From the NCBI GenBank assembly GCA_035620615.1, contig DASPGM010000006.1, positions 62,001-126,000 of the forward strand: a stretch of DNA of 64,000 bases, written 5' to 3'. Every line of letters starts with the position of its first letter. Within the stretch, counting starts at the first letter, position 1. A program made the translations under genes and the position numbers. Under the pieces are notes generated by a model, which saw only the letters and a program-made list of their open reading frames with translations, ran no database searches and was not told the origin of the DNA. This DNA is from CSP1-1 sp035620615 (GTDB lineage: Archaea; Thermoproteota; Nitrososphaeria; Nitrososphaerales; Nitrosopumilaceae). Positions 52,908-62,146 of this stretch are shown here, piece after piece.

Positions 52908-53591
52908 TCAAAAATGGAAAGTTGATTTGAAATTTTTATAAAAAATCTCCATATTGTTTTGAACTATTGGAATTTTTTCATCTACCTCTTTGCGAATTTT
53001 ATTAGGATTAACATAGGAGATATCTTTGAGTTTTTCTTGAGCCTTGTCTAGCCATAAATTTACAATTGCTTTATCAACTTCTAAATGAAATTGCACCCCA
53101 ATGGCACTTTCCATTTGAAAAGCTTGATTCTCGTAATTTTGTGAATGAGCCAGTCTTACTGATTTATCTGGAAGACTAAATGTATCACCATGCCAGTGAA
53201 AGACTGTCATAGGACTCGTAACACCCGAAAATAATTTTGAATTTCCATCAAGAGTCAAATCATCATAAAATCCAATTTCTTTTTTATGACCGGTATACAC
53301 CTTGGCACCTAATGCTTTTGCAATTAACTGAGAACCAAGACAAATTCCTAGTACAGGAATTTTATTTGTTACAAATTTTCTAATTAACTTTTGTTCTTCT
53401 ATTAGATAAGGTAAATTATCATTTGCACTTTCTGATGCACCCAATATTACGAGAAGTGAAAAATCGCCCTCAGGAATTTGTTGCTGTTTTGCATAAATAG
53501 TTTGGAGCCTATATCCATCAGACTCTAGGAGATTTCCCAAGGTTCCAATGCCTTCAATTTTAGAATTTTGGATTACTAAAACATCTGCCAT
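52908..53591 (-). CDS. Class I glutamine amidotransferase-like protein
   Basis: A 227-residue free-standing amidotransferase domain, resembling the GMP-synthase-like group. The nucleophile Cys is in LGICLGSQL near residue 82, and the His-Glu part of the triad is in VQFHLEVD near 168. No synthase partner is fused or adjacent. Possible roles are ammonia release from glutamine or hydrolysis of a gamma-glutamyl compound. ATG at 53591, transcribed away from the TOPRIM gene. Confidence 0.83.
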   Translation of the reverse strand: MADVLVIQNSKIEGIGTLGNLLESDGYRLQTIYAKQQQIPEGDFSLLVILGASESANDNLPYLIEEQKLIRKFVTNKIPVLGICLGSQLIAKALGAKVYTGHKKEIGFYDDLTLDGNSKLFSGVTSPMTVFHWHGDTFSLPDKSVRLAHSQNYENQAFQMESAIGVQFHLEVDKAIVNLWLDKAQEKLKDISYVNPNKIRKEVDEKIPIVQNNMEIFYKNFKSTFHF

Positions 53592-53641
53592 TTTCTTTAT
53601 TCTTAAAAACTTCTTAATATGTCAAAGTAGTAGACGTATTC

Positions 53642-54019
53642 ATGGAAGTTTCAGAACAAGAAATTCAAGATCTTAGAAATTTTGTACGTTTACTGAATTC
53701 AAAATCAGATAGCGCAGTCATTGTAGAAGGAAAACGCGATTCTGAGGCATTACGTAGGATTGGATTCACAGGCAATGTGTTGGAATTTCACAAGTTTCGT
53801 GGTTTGAGGAAATTTGTCGATATGGTTTCAGAATACAATACTTTGATTATTCTTTTAGATAGAGATCGAAAGGGAAGATATCTTACCACAAAAATTATTG
53901 AGCAGTTAGAACGAAGAATAAAGATTGATCTGTCTTTTAAGAAAAAACTTGTAACAATAACTAAAGGAAAGATACGTTTTATTGAGGAACTAAGCTGTTA
54001 CAATTCTTTTTTGTATTAA
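53642..54019 (+). CDS. Small TOPRIM-domain protein
   Basis: A 125-residue protein made almost entirely of a TOPRIM fold. AVIVEGKRDSEALRRIG near residue 25 carries the catalytic Glu, and LIILLDRDRKG near 69 gives the DxD acidic pair. It resembles RNase M5/UPF0292-type small TOPRIM proteins, which cut or bind structured RNA. Its target is unknown. ATG at 53642, convergent with glutamate dehydrogenase across ten bases. Confidence 0.82.
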   Translation: MEVSEQEIQDLRNFVRLLNSKSDSAVIVEGKRDSEALRRIGFTGNVLEFHKFRGLRKFVDMVSEYNTLIILLDRDRKGRYLTTKIIEQLERRIKIDLSFKKKLVTITKGKIRFIEELSCYNSFLY

Positions 54020-54029
54020 AATTAATTTT

Positions 54030-55301
54030 CTAAGGCCAAAGTCCTCTGTGGTTGAATGCATCAACTACACGGCTTACTGCCAACACCATAGCTGCTCTAC
54101 GCATATCAACTTGATGTTTCTTAGAAAGTGCATAGGTATCTCTGAATCCTCGAGTAATGTGGTCTTCCATTTTCTTTGCTACCTCATTAAATGTCCAATA
54201 ATATCCCATGTTATTTTGAACCCATTCAAGATAGGAAATACATACTCCTCCAGAGTTTGCCAAAATATCAGGAATTACTATTATCTTCTTTTTGTAAATA
54301 ATAGGATCCGCCTCAGGCAATGTGGGTCCATTTGCTGCTTCGGCAATTATTTTACATTTTAGATTATTTGCAATCTTTGCAGTGATTTGATTTTCAAGAG
54401 CTGCGGGAACTAGAACATCACATTTTGTAGTGAGCAATTCTTCAGTAGATATTTTCTTACTGCCTGGATAGCCAACCAGAGAGCCCTTCTTTTGCTTGTA
54501 TTCTAAAAGTTTGCTAGTTTTCAAGCCACTTGGATTTATGATTGCTCCTTTAGAGTCACTTGCAGCAATTACTTTAGATCCCATCTTCTCAAGATATTCT
54601 CCAGCAAATGTTGCGGCATTTCCAAATCCCTGTAAGACCACTTTGGCTCCTTTTAATTTTAGTTTCACTACCTTAGCTGCTTCTCTAACACAATATGCAG
54701 CACCAAGTCCAGTTGCTACGTTTCTAGCTAAAGAGCCTCCCATTGGAATTGGTTTTCCTGTAATTACTCCAGGCTGATATGTAACACCATGTAATTTTCC
54801 ATAAGTATCCATAATCTGAGTCATTTCTTTTCCAGTTGTGTAAACATCGGGAGCTGGAATATCTTTTTGCGGACCAATAATTTCAGAAATATTAAATGCA
54901 AATCTTCTTGTGATCCTTTCTAGTTCTGCATCACTAATTTTTTCTGTTTTTGGATTTAGAAAGATACCACCTTTACCACCACCCATTGGAATATCCACTA
55001 CAGCACATTTCCATGTCATCCAAGCAGACAGTGCCATAACTTCTCTTTCCATATATTCAACACCACCTTCGGGGTTAAAGTAACGAATACCTCCTTTGTA
55101 TGGACCTCGGTCATTATTATGCTGGCTTCTAAAACCAGTGAAAACTCGAATTTTTCCGTTATCCATCTTTACTGGAATTTTTACTCGAATGATTTTGTTT
55201 GGCATGGCCAAATAATCCCGAGTTCCTTGATCGATTTTTAAAATTTTACATGCATCATCAAGTTGTTGTGTTGCGTTAGCAAAAGGATCATTCTTGATCA
55301 A
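54030..55301 (-). CDS. gdhA: Glutamate dehydrogenase
   Basis: Reversible amination of 2-oxoglutarate, a main route of ammonia assimilation. 423 residues. The substrate and catalytic region is VDIPMGGGKGGI near residue 103, followed by the catalytic Asp segment DIPAPDVYT near 147. The Rossmann loop GFGNAATFAGE is near 222. The TTG at 55301 is the only start that keeps the family N terminus. A TATA-like box lies 30 bases upstream. Confidence 0.95.
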   Translation of the reverse strand: MIKNDPFANATQQLDDACKILKIDQGTRDYLAMPNKIIRVKIPVKMDNGKIRVFTGFRSQHNNDRGPYKGGIRYFNPEGGVEYMEREVMALSAWMTWKCAVVDIPMGGGKGGIFLNPKTEKISDAELERITRRFAFNISEIIGPQKDIPAPDVYTTGKEMTQIMDTYGKLHGVTYQPGVITGKPIPMGGSLARNVATGLGAAYCVREAAKVVKLKLKGAKVVLQGFGNAATFAGEYLEKMGSKVIAASDSKGAIINPSGLKTSKLLEYKQKKGSLVGYPGSKKISTEELLTTKCDVLVPAALENQITAKIANNLKCKIIAEAANGPTLPEADPIIYKKKIIVIPDILANSGGVCISYLEWVQNNMGYYWTFNEVAKKMEDHITRGFRDTYALSKKHQVDMRRAAMVLAVSRVVDAFNHRGLWP

Positions 55302-55324
55302 GTTATTCGAAAATAGGATCTCCA

Positions 55325-55337
55325 GATTATATTTAAG
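55325..55337 (-). promoter_or_regulatory. TATA-like box of gdhA
   Basis: Minus strand CTTAAATATAATC, centred about 30 bases before the TTG at 55301. It supports that start codon. Confidence 0.5.
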
Positions 55338-55538
55338 TTTGGCTAGATTCTCTCAAGAGGTTGTCATTACCCATAAAATCCAAAAATAAACACGAATAAA
55401 TTTTAAATCTTATATCCAAATAACCCTGGACCATTAAAAATTCTAGAATAGGAACAATTTGTTAATAGAATTTTGGGAGTTTATAAGATTACAAAAAAAG
55501 ACGCTAGGTCTAAATTAATAAAAAATACATGAATTATA

Positions 55539-55907
55539 ATGGATATTAGAAATTTAGATTCAAAAAAATACATTGCACTTGAAACTTTTAAAAAAAATAA
55601 TCAACCTGTAAAAACACCTGTTTGGTTTGTTGTTCAAAATGGATTGATATATGTTATTACCAGAGACAAAACTGGCAAAGTAAAACGTCTAAAAAATAAT
55701 TCAAATGTCAGAATAGCGCCATGTACGTTGTTTGGTAAAGTAATTGGAGATTGGGGTGTAGGGAGTGCCAAATTTGTAACAGATGAAGAGTTCAAAAAAG
55801 CACTTGAGTTGAGGAAAAAAAAGTATGGAGTTATGGATGGGATTGCACGATTTGCAAGCAGAAAAAAAGGAAACCTAATAGTTTTTTCAATAAAATTACA
55901 AGAATGA
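55539..55907 (+). CDS. PPOX-class (pyridoxamine phosphate oxidase fold) flavin/F420-binding protein
   Basis: A 122-residue split-barrel protein. KKNNQPVKTPVWFVVQNGLIYV near the start and the KVKRLKNNSNVRIAPC strand match the PPOX fold. Many archaeal members bind F420 or flavin and reduce small molecules; the substrate here is not known. ATG at 55539. It converges on a winged-helix regulator four bases away. Confidence 0.8.
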   Translation: MDIRNLDSKKYIALETFKKNNQPVKTPVWFVVQNGLIYVITRDKTGKVKRLKNNSNVRIAPCTLFGKVIGDWGVGSAKFVTDEEFKKALELRKKKYGVMDGIARFASRKKGNLIVFSIKLQE

Positions 55908-55911
55908 AAAT

Positions 55912-56298
55912 TTAATAGTATACCTTTTTTGAATTCATATTTTGTTCTAATCTTTCAATTACTTCTCCTAGAGCCCCAATATTTACCTCTAGGAAATTTG
56001 AAAGATAAAAAATAGCACCATATTTGTCTCCAACCTTTGTGATTAGATTATTTTTTTCAAGGATTCTCATGTGATGTTGAATTGCTTTGTAATCAAGTCC
56101 TAGTTCTTTTGATAATTGATTTGTGTTTAAAGGACGTGCCTCAAGATTTATAATGATTTTTAGTCTGGTGTAACCTCCCTTGGTTCCAGTGAACAAATAA
56201 AGTAATAATTTTCTAGTGGCACGATCTGGTTTTCGATTAAGTGATATTGATTTAGAGTGGATTAAAGATTTGAATTCTAATAGTTGAGTTTGTATCAT
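55912..56298 (-). CDS. Winged helix-turn-helix transcription regulator (ArsR-like)
   Basis: A 128-residue protein with a winged helix-turn-helix in residues 30-100. The recognition region is LSKELGLDYKAIQHHMRILEKNNLI near 65, a form common in ArsR/MarR-like archaeal regulators. The C-terminal 30 residues may mediate dimers. ATG at 56298, divergent from psmA. It might control psmA or the PPOX gene, but no operator is evident. Confidence 0.8.
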   Translation of the reverse strand: MIQTQLLEFKSLIHSKSISLNRKPDRATRKLLLYLFTGTKGGYTRLKIIINLEARPLNTNQLSKELGLDYKAIQHHMRILEKNNLITKVGDKYGAIFYLSNFLEVNIGALGEVIERLEQNMNSKKVYY

Positions 56299-56403
56299 TA
56301 TGATCTTAGTATACCATTAGTGAAATACATTAAAACCGTATTTCCAAATCTAGTCCAAATTCATGACAAATTGATATCAGATAATAGATTTGAAATAACT
56401 AAC

Positions 56404-56413
56404 CCTTAAATTG
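56404..56413 (+). promoter_or_regulatory. TATA-like box of psmA
   Basis: CTTAAATTGA, centred about 28 bases before the ATG at 56437. A weak match identified by eye. Confidence 0.35.
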
Positions 56414-56436
56414 AATATCATAGAACTCGTTTTGAA

Positions 56437-57162
56437 ATGATGGCATCACGCGGCTACGATATGACGCCGACTATGTATTCGCCCGATGGAAGAATATACC
56501 AAGTAGAGTACGCAATTGAGACGGTAAAACGTGGGACTCTAGCGATCGGAATAAAATGCAAAGATGGAGTCATAATGGCAGTTGAGGAAAATCCACGGGT
56601 ACTACAGGTTTCAAATATTACTCAAAAGATTTTTCAAGTTGATAAGCACATTGGAGTTGCTGCAGCAGGATACATTCCAGATGCCAGAGTTCAAGTAGAT
56701 AATGCACGATTTTTCTCACAGAGTAACAAACTAACCTATGATGAACCTGTAGAGGTTGCAACCGTTGCAAAACACCTTGCAGATCAATGTCATCAATTTA
56801 CTCAATACTCTGGGGTGAGACCATACGGTGTTGCATTGATTATTGCGGGAGTTGATCAGAAGGGAGGCTCCATTTATGTCACTGACCCCAGTGGAACCTA
56901 TGTATCATATGCAGCAGTAGCAATAGGAGCAAGCTCTGAAGAGGTCACCGAATTTTTAGAAAAACACTATAAAGAAGAAATGAGTTTGGAAGAAGGGGCA
57001 GCCTTGGCTACTGCAGCAATTAATGTAAAAAGTGAAAAAAAGGAAGGAGCAAAGCATGTCAAAATGTCTTGGGTTAAACTCGATAAACAGATTCTTGAAA
57101 AAGTTCCCGAAAGTGAAATTGAAAAATTTGCAAAAAATGCTAGTCAGAAATTTGTAAAGTAA
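56437..57162 (+). CDS. psmA: Proteasome alpha subunit
   Basis: Structural ring subunit of the archaeal 20S proteasome, gating access to the beta-ring active sites. The N terminus MASRGYDMTPTMYSPDGRIYQVEYA is diagnostic of alpha subunits (20-residue core GYDMTPTMYSPDGRIYQVEY). At 241 residues it has normal length. ATG at 56437 or the second ATG at 56440; both are equally plausible. The beta subunit is not in this window. Confidence 0.97.
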   Translation: MMASRGYDMTPTMYSPDGRIYQVEYAIETVKRGTLAIGIKCKDGVIMAVEENPRVLQVSNITQKIFQVDKHIGVAAAGYIPDARVQVDNARFFSQSNKLTYDEPVEVATVAKHLADQCHQFTQYSGVRPYGVALIIAGVDQKGGSIYVTDPSGTYVSYAAVAIGASSEEVTEFLEKHYKEEMSLEEGAALATAAINVKSEKKEGAKHVKMSWVKLDKQILEKVPESEIEKFAKNASQKFVK

Positions 57163-57214
57163 ATTTTTGTGAAAACTACCATCAAATATAATATACCATA
57201 ATTCAAGTTTTCTT

Positions 57215-57904
57215 GTGGGTCTAGGAAGTTACTGGGGAGAAGTTTTAGATGTATTGCGTGAGATTATTCCAGTTTATGATAAAGTCAATTCTTACATCTC
57301 TTTAGGAAAAGACAAGCAACATCGTATTAGAGGCATTACTGGTAGAGTCAAAAGTGGAGATGTAATTCTTGATGCAGGTTCTGGTTTTGGAAATATGTCA
57401 AAGACTGCAATTGATGTAACAGATGGGAAAATTCACATTACACTTTATGATCCACTTGTACCCATGTTACAACAAACAAGTAAATTTTTTGAAGAGAAAC
57501 CAAAATTGACCTCAGGTGTTTTTGAACATATTCCATTTCAAAATGAAAAATTTGATGCAGTATTATGTGGATATTCACTTCGAGATGCCATTAACCTTAG
57601 AATTGCAATTTCAGAAATTCATCGAGTTTTAAAAAATGGTGGAAGATTTGTAATTGTTGATTTGGGAAAACCAGACAAGGTAGTTATTAGATTTGGGGTT
57701 TCATTTTATCTTAGAGTCATTTTACCAATAATTGCTTTAATTGCTGGAGGAAGATTAGGATTAAAATTTGCCACTCTATATGGAACTTACAAACGTTGGC
57801 CTCAAAATAAAAAACTAGAATCATTACTTCTTGAGAAATTTTCCAAAGTAGAATTTGAAAAGGATCTCATGGGTGGCGCAATCATAGTAGCTGCATTCAA
57901 GTGA
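57215..57904 (+). CDS. Class I SAM-dependent methyltransferase (UbiE/MenG-like)
   Basis: A 229-residue methyltransferase. The SAM-binding loop is LDAGSGFGNM near residue 51, the acidic second strand is LYDPLVPM near 82, and ALRD-like CGYSLRDAIN near 122 resembles UbiE/MenG C-methyltransferases of quinone synthesis. A hydrophobic segment near 165-180 may let it associate with membranes. GTG start at 57215. It is followed one base later by an MFS carrier, so co-transcription is likely. A quinone or lipid substrate is inferred. Confidence 0.8.
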   Translation: MGLGSYWGEVLDVLREIIPVYDKVNSYISLGKDKQHRIRGITGRVKSGDVILDAGSGFGNMSKTAIDVTDGKIHITLYDPLVPMLQQTSKFFEEKPKLTSGVFEHIPFQNEKFDAVLCGYSLRDAINLRIAISEIHRVLKNGGRFVIVDLGKPDKVVIRFGVSFYLRVILPIIALIAGGRLGLKFATLYGTYKRWPQNKKLESLLLEKFSKVEFEKDLMGGAIIVAAFK

Positions 57905-57905
57905 C

Positions 57906-59063
57906 ATGAAACTTCCAATTCTTCTAGTCTACCTGACTGCATTAATTGTAGGACTATCCTACGGAATGCACAATCCAATAGTTCCTGTTTTTTCAAAAGA
58001 GGTCATTGGCGCCTCCTATTTTGAATTGGGAATAATTGGCCTTACTAATTTTCTTCCTTACATGTTTATTCCACTTTTTGTGGGAATTTTACTTGACAAA
58101 TTTAACAATGGTTTGTTATTATCTGCAGGAATTGCATTAAACACATTATCCATCTATTTGCTATCAATATCACAATCGATTCCAGAAGTTGCATTTTTTA
58201 GAGCTCTTACTGGAATGGCTCATGCATTTTTTTGGCCTCCATGTGAAAGAATTATTTCTCAAGTGGAAAATCCAGAAAATAGAATCAAGTCAATTGCAAG
58301 ATTCATGGGTTTTTTTGTAGGTGGGTTAATGGTTGGTCCTCTTATTGGTACATTTTTGCTTGAAAACTTTGATGTAACTTATAGAATTTTGTTCCAATAC
58401 TCTACCTATGCTATTGCAATTGCAATTGTCACAAGTTTGTTACTATCAAAATATGGGAAAACAACTCAACATAGTGCAATCGCCTTTGGCTCTATAAAGC
58501 AGATTACAAAATTTCCCATAATTGTAATAATGTTGATTTTTTGTAGCACTGCGTTTGGAACTTTTCTAACAATATATCCTGCATTTATGAATGATAGATC
58601 AATTTCTGAATCTAATATTGAATTACTGTTTTTTATCTTTGGAATATCAAGACTAGTAACACTAGGATTTGTCGGGCCCCTGCAAAAAAGGACCTTCCAT
58701 AGTTTGATTGCAACCATACTATCCATTGCAGCCGGGATGTTGATTGTATTTTACTCCTTTACATTTGAGATGTTTACTATAGCCATGTTGATAATGGGTT
58801 TTGGTTTTACAATCTATTTTCCATTAACATTTGAGATAATTATGCGAAAATCTCAAAAGAAATTTTCTGGAGGGCTAATTGGAGCATATGAGGCAACATT
58901 TGGAATTGGATGGGCTGCAGGGCCTTTATTTGCAGGAATTGTAGCAGAGGCATTTGGAAAAGACGCTCCATATCTTGGTTTTTTTGTAATTGGCATAATT
59001 GTGACGTTAATACTGGTTCTAAATAGAAAAAAATTACAGGTACAGTGGAATCAAAATCTTTAA
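57906..59063 (+). CDS. Major facilitator superfamily transporter
   Basis: A 385-residue membrane protein with about 12 hydrophobic segments. An FVGILLDKFNNG loop near residue 58 resembles the MFS motif between helices 2 and 3. It begins one base after the methyltransferase stop, so both may act on the same pathway. Substrate unknown. It is the second MFS carrier in the window, after the one at 32603. Confidence 0.82.
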   Translation: MKLPILLVYLTALIVGLSYGMHNPIVPVFSKEVIGASYFELGIIGLTNFLPYMFIPLFVGILLDKFNNGLLLSAGIALNTLSIYLLSISQSIPEVAFFRALTGMAHAFFWPPCERIISQVENPENRIKSIARFMGFFVGGLMVGPLIGTFLLENFDVTYRILFQYSTYAIAIAIVTSLLLSKYGKTTQHSAIAFGSIKQITKFPIIVIMLIFCSTAFGTFLTIYPAFMNDRSISESNIELLFFIFGISRLVTLGFVGPLQKRTFHSLIATILSIAAGMLIVFYSFTFEMFTIAMLIMGFGFTIYFPLTFEIIMRKSQKKFSGGLIGAYEATFGIGWAAGPLFAGIVAEAFGKDAPYLGFFVIGIIVTLILVLNRKKLQVQWNQNL

Positions 59064-59423
59064 TTCCATTTATGGTTCCTCTGGTTAAAGGTCTTGGTTT
59101 ATCATCCATATACCTACCCAAAAATAATTTTATGATTTGCATATTTTTTGGTATAATATCACAAAGGTTTAGAGATGATTTCAACAAAAAGTGTAATGTA
59201 CTGTCATGGGGCGTCTTGGTGCGGGTCTCGGTAATTCCAAACTAGATAATGATTTGGAAAAATTGTCAAATCAAAAACATTGGAAATTTTTGATACTTAA
59301 TCTTATCATTATATTGCACCCAGGAATTCCATGTTGTATAATCATAACAACAAAAAAATTAAGTCCATGCCTAAAAGAGAAATGCTACGTAAAGGTTAAA
59401 TCAAATTATAGAACGGTTCGATC
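59064..59423. other. 360-base interval without a secure gene
   Basis: No tRNA, rRNA or repeat is visible here. A plus-strand frame from an ATG at 59206 runs to a TGA at 59425-59427 and overlaps the next gene's GTG by four bases. It would give 73 residues with a hydrophobic centre (WKFLILNLIIILH) and several cysteines. Without a recognised family I do not call it as a gene. The rest should hold the promoter of the acidic secreted protein. Confidence 0.5.
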
Positions 59424-60533
59424 GTGAAAGGAAATAAAATATCAAGTTTTTTTCTAATACTTGTTTTATTGTTAAGTGTAACAAATTTACCAACTTTTTC
59501 CACATCTCAACTCGATTCTGATTCTCACAATCTTTATGGTTTATCTATTGGTCTAATTGATGTCGCCTTTGCAGATGACGACGATGATGAAGAGGAAGAT
59601 GATGATAATGAAAAAGACAAAAAAGAAAAGAAAGACAAGGAAGAAAAGAAGGAACAAAAAAGCGGCAAGCAAAAAATCAAGGTAGAAATCGAAGACGGCA
59701 AGTCAGAAATAGAAATAAAAATCGATGGCATTGAATCAGAACTGAAACTCGAAAGTACTGATATGGATGATATTCTCAGTGCCATTCAATCGATAACAGG
59801 ATTAAGTGAATCTGAGATTAAAGATATCTGGGAGATTAAGATAGAAGATGATGATGAAGATGAAGATGATCATGGTAAGAAGGATAAAATCACTATATGT
59901 CATATTCCACCTGGAAATCCTAGCAATGCTCACACAATAAGTGTCTCAGGTAATGCCAAAAACGCCCACTTAGCTCATGGAGATACTTTGGGAGAATGCC
60001 CAGATAGTGATGATCAGGACGACGATGACCCGATTAATCCTACAACTATCACACTAACCAAACAAGTAACCAACGATAATCAGGGAACAGCTGGACCAAA
60101 TGATTTTAAGATTTCAGTTAATGGAACTATTGTATTATCTGGCTCTACTACCAATGTTGCGCCTAACGTCTTATTTGCCATCAATGAAACAGTAGCTGAC
60201 GGATATGAGTTCGTTCAGATAACAGGTGATCCAAAGTGTCCAACAAATCTAGATGAGAAAACCATCTCACTTGCACCAGGTGAGGACATTAGCTGTGTTA
60301 TACACAATAACGATGTAAGCCAAGCCTCATCTTCTTTTGTTCAAACTGGTGAAAGCTTGTCAGAAACAGCTACTGATAATAATGAACTTTCACAATTAAT
60401 TGAGGAAAATAAAAAACTCAGAGAAGATCTTGAAAGACAAGAAGAACAAATCGATGAACTAAATGAACAAGTTGATTATCTTAGTGAAATTATAGCAAGT
60501 ATACAAGGCTTTTTAGATAGAATATTTGGCTAA
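59424..60533 (+). CDS. Secreted acidic protein with CHIPPGNP module and C-terminal coiled coil
   Basis: A 369-residue exported protein. A signal peptide is probably cut after VAFA near residue 50, directly before a highly acidic DDDDDEEEDDD stretch. A Lys/Glu-rich region follows, then the module ICHIPPGNPSNAHTISV to LAHGDTLGEC (near 158-195), found in many secreted bacterial and archaeal proteins. A beta-rich domain similar to collagen-binding or prealbumin-like repeats (near 210-300) and a coiled coil (about 320-360) complete it. GTG start at 59424. Possibly a surface or calcium-binding protein; function unknown. Confidence 0.78.
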   Translation: MKGNKISSFFLILVLLLSVTNLPTFSTSQLDSDSHNLYGLSIGLIDVAFADDDDDEEEDDDNEKDKKEKKDKEEKKEQKSGKQKIKVEIEDGKSEIEIKIDGIESELKLESTDMDDILSAIQSITGLSESEIKDIWEIKIEDDDEDEDDHGKKDKITICHIPPGNPSNAHTISVSGNAKNAHLAHGDTLGECPDSDDQDDDDPINPTTITLTKQVTNDNQGTAGPNDFKISVNGTIVLSGSTTNVAPNVLFAINETVADGYEFVQITGDPKCPTNLDEKTISLAPGEDISCVIHNNDVSQASSSFVQTGESLSETATDNNELSQLIEENKKLREDLERQEEQIDELNEQVDYLSEIIASIQGFLDRIFG

Positions 60534-60766
60534 CCATTTTCATTAACTAAAGAGATTACTTTAGTCTGAAACGATAACTGTTCTTTTTTTGTATAATCCT
60601 GTAGAGATTACCCAAATTTAACTATCATAAGAGCTAATGTAATATACGGCATTAATAAGATGCTCTGACTGTAGCTGTACTCCTAATGATGGTAAAACGA
60701 AGGGATGAGAAAATCTAGACTAGGACTTTCCTAAATGATATTAATATAGAAAAAAATTTACCTTTG

Positions 60767-62146
60767 ATGAAAGGCAAAAAGGCAGTAAACTCTGTTTTAA
60801 TTGCCCTTATTGTATCGTTAATGTTTACATCCTTAACAGCATTTTTGCAACAAGAGGCAGCGGCTCAAGAATCGCCCCAGTCTCACTTTAGGTATGATCA
60901 TATCAAGTGGGTAAAGTCAGGAGTAAATCAGGCAACATTTGATTTTGACTTTGCTATGAGAAGATCTGGTTGTGCTTCTCCAGGCGCATTTAGCCCTGGT
61001 GATGGTCTTGCTCAAGTGGGAGATATTTGTATAGAGGTTACTGGAGGCTCGTCTCTTGATTTTGGTGATGCTTCTTCTACAGGAACAATATGGATTCGAG
61101 TGGCACAAATTGATGTTGCTAACGACTTCATTTTTGGTAATGTAGTAGATCCCAGTACATGTGCTGCAGATGCAAGTCCAGATGGCATTAATTCTGCATC
61201 TTGTGGAAATTGGGTACATCAATATGGCACTGCAGGTCCATTTACTGCCCAAATTAATACCGGTAATAGACAATTTACTGAGATAAACAATGCAAATAGT
61301 AACTACATAATTTCTACATTAGTTGATTTCAATTCTCCTCCAAGCAATACCGGTTCGCCTATTAGCTCATTACCAGCAATTGTACAATGTCCATTAAATG
61401 CTGTCTGTCAATACCAAGTTCCTGGTGTAGACCCTGATGGTGATAATTTGAATTACAGACTTTCAACTCCAGCAGAGTCCGGAGTAAATAACCAACCTGG
61501 AGCTGGAGGCCTAGGAGGATGCTCTGGTGGTACTTTAGCAATTAGTAATACAGGTCTAGTAACCTGGAATACTCAAAATTGTGCTGCAGGACTTTATTCT
61601 ACATCATTAAGAATTGAAGAATCAAACACTGGTGGTCCTGTACATGGATGGTCTATGGTTGATTATTTAATACAAGTCACACAAGTAGTACAAAATCCTC
61701 CAATCTTTGATGTTCCTCCAATGTCACCTGATAACACTGTCTTTAATCTCAATGTCGGGGTTCCATTTAATACTCCTGTTCGATGTTCTGATGTGGATGC
61801 ATTAGATGTGCTTACATTAGGTAATTTGGGATTGCCAGGTACGGCGTCTGTATCCGCACCGATTGGTACAAATCCTGTTTCACAAACATTTAGTTGGACA
61901 CCAGGTGCTGGCGACGTAGGTCCCAATTTAGTTACTTTTACCTGTCAAGATAATAATGGAAACAATGCAAACCCACATGATTACACGTTTATTGTTCAGT
62001 TACAGCCACAGACAGTTGGTGGAGAAATGATTCCACTTGATATGACAATGATTCTTCTAGCAGGCACACAGATGACTGCTTCTTGGATGATTCCAGTAGT
62101 ATTATCTGTTGTAGGAATTGGACTAGTTTTCCTTAGAAGAAAATAG
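60767..62146 (+). CDS. Large surface protein with Ig-like domains and C-terminal GGEMIPLD anchor motif
   Basis: A 459-residue exported protein with a signal peptide ending near AAAQ (residue 33). The middle holds cadherin-like or Ig-like regions, with GVDPDGDNLNYRLS near 220 and FTCQDNNGNNANPHDYTF near 390, and paired cysteines. It ends GGEMIPLDMTMILLAGTQ, then a transmembrane helix and RRK. This tripartite tail resembles sorting or anchoring signals of archaeal surface proteins. The ATG at 60767 is preferred to a TTG three bases earlier. Function unknown. Confidence 0.8.
   Translation: MKGKKAVNSVLIALIVSLMFTSLTAFLQQEAAAQESPQSHFRYDHIKWVKSGVNQATFDFDFAMRRSGCASPGAFSPGDGLAQVGDICIEVTGGSSLDFGDASSTGTIWIRVAQIDVANDFIFGNVVDPSTCAADASPDGINSASCGNWVHQYGTAGPFTAQINTGNRQFTEINNANSNYIISTLVDFNSPPSNTGSPISSLPAIVQCPLNAVCQYQVPGVDPDGDNLNYRLSTPAESGVNNQPGAGGLGGCSGGTLAISNTGLVTWNTQNCAAGLYSTSLRIEESNTGGPVHGWSMVDYLIQVTQVVQNPPIFDVPPMSPDNTVFNLNVGVPFNTPVRCSDVDALDVLTLGNLGLPGTASVSAPIGTNPVSQTFSWTPGAGDVGPNLVTFTCQDNNGNNANPHDYTFIVQLQPQTVGGEMIPLDMTMILLAGTQMTASWMIPVVLSVVGIGLVFLRRK

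Noticed and set aside
59206..59427. 73-codon frame with hydrophobic centre overlapping the next gene
   Set aside because: No recognised family, odd composition, and start context weak; noted only in the interval entry.
60534..60763. C/D-box-like short RNA with ATGATG and CTGA elements
   Set aside because: The boxes occur in the wrong order and spacing for an archaeal C/D guide RNA.
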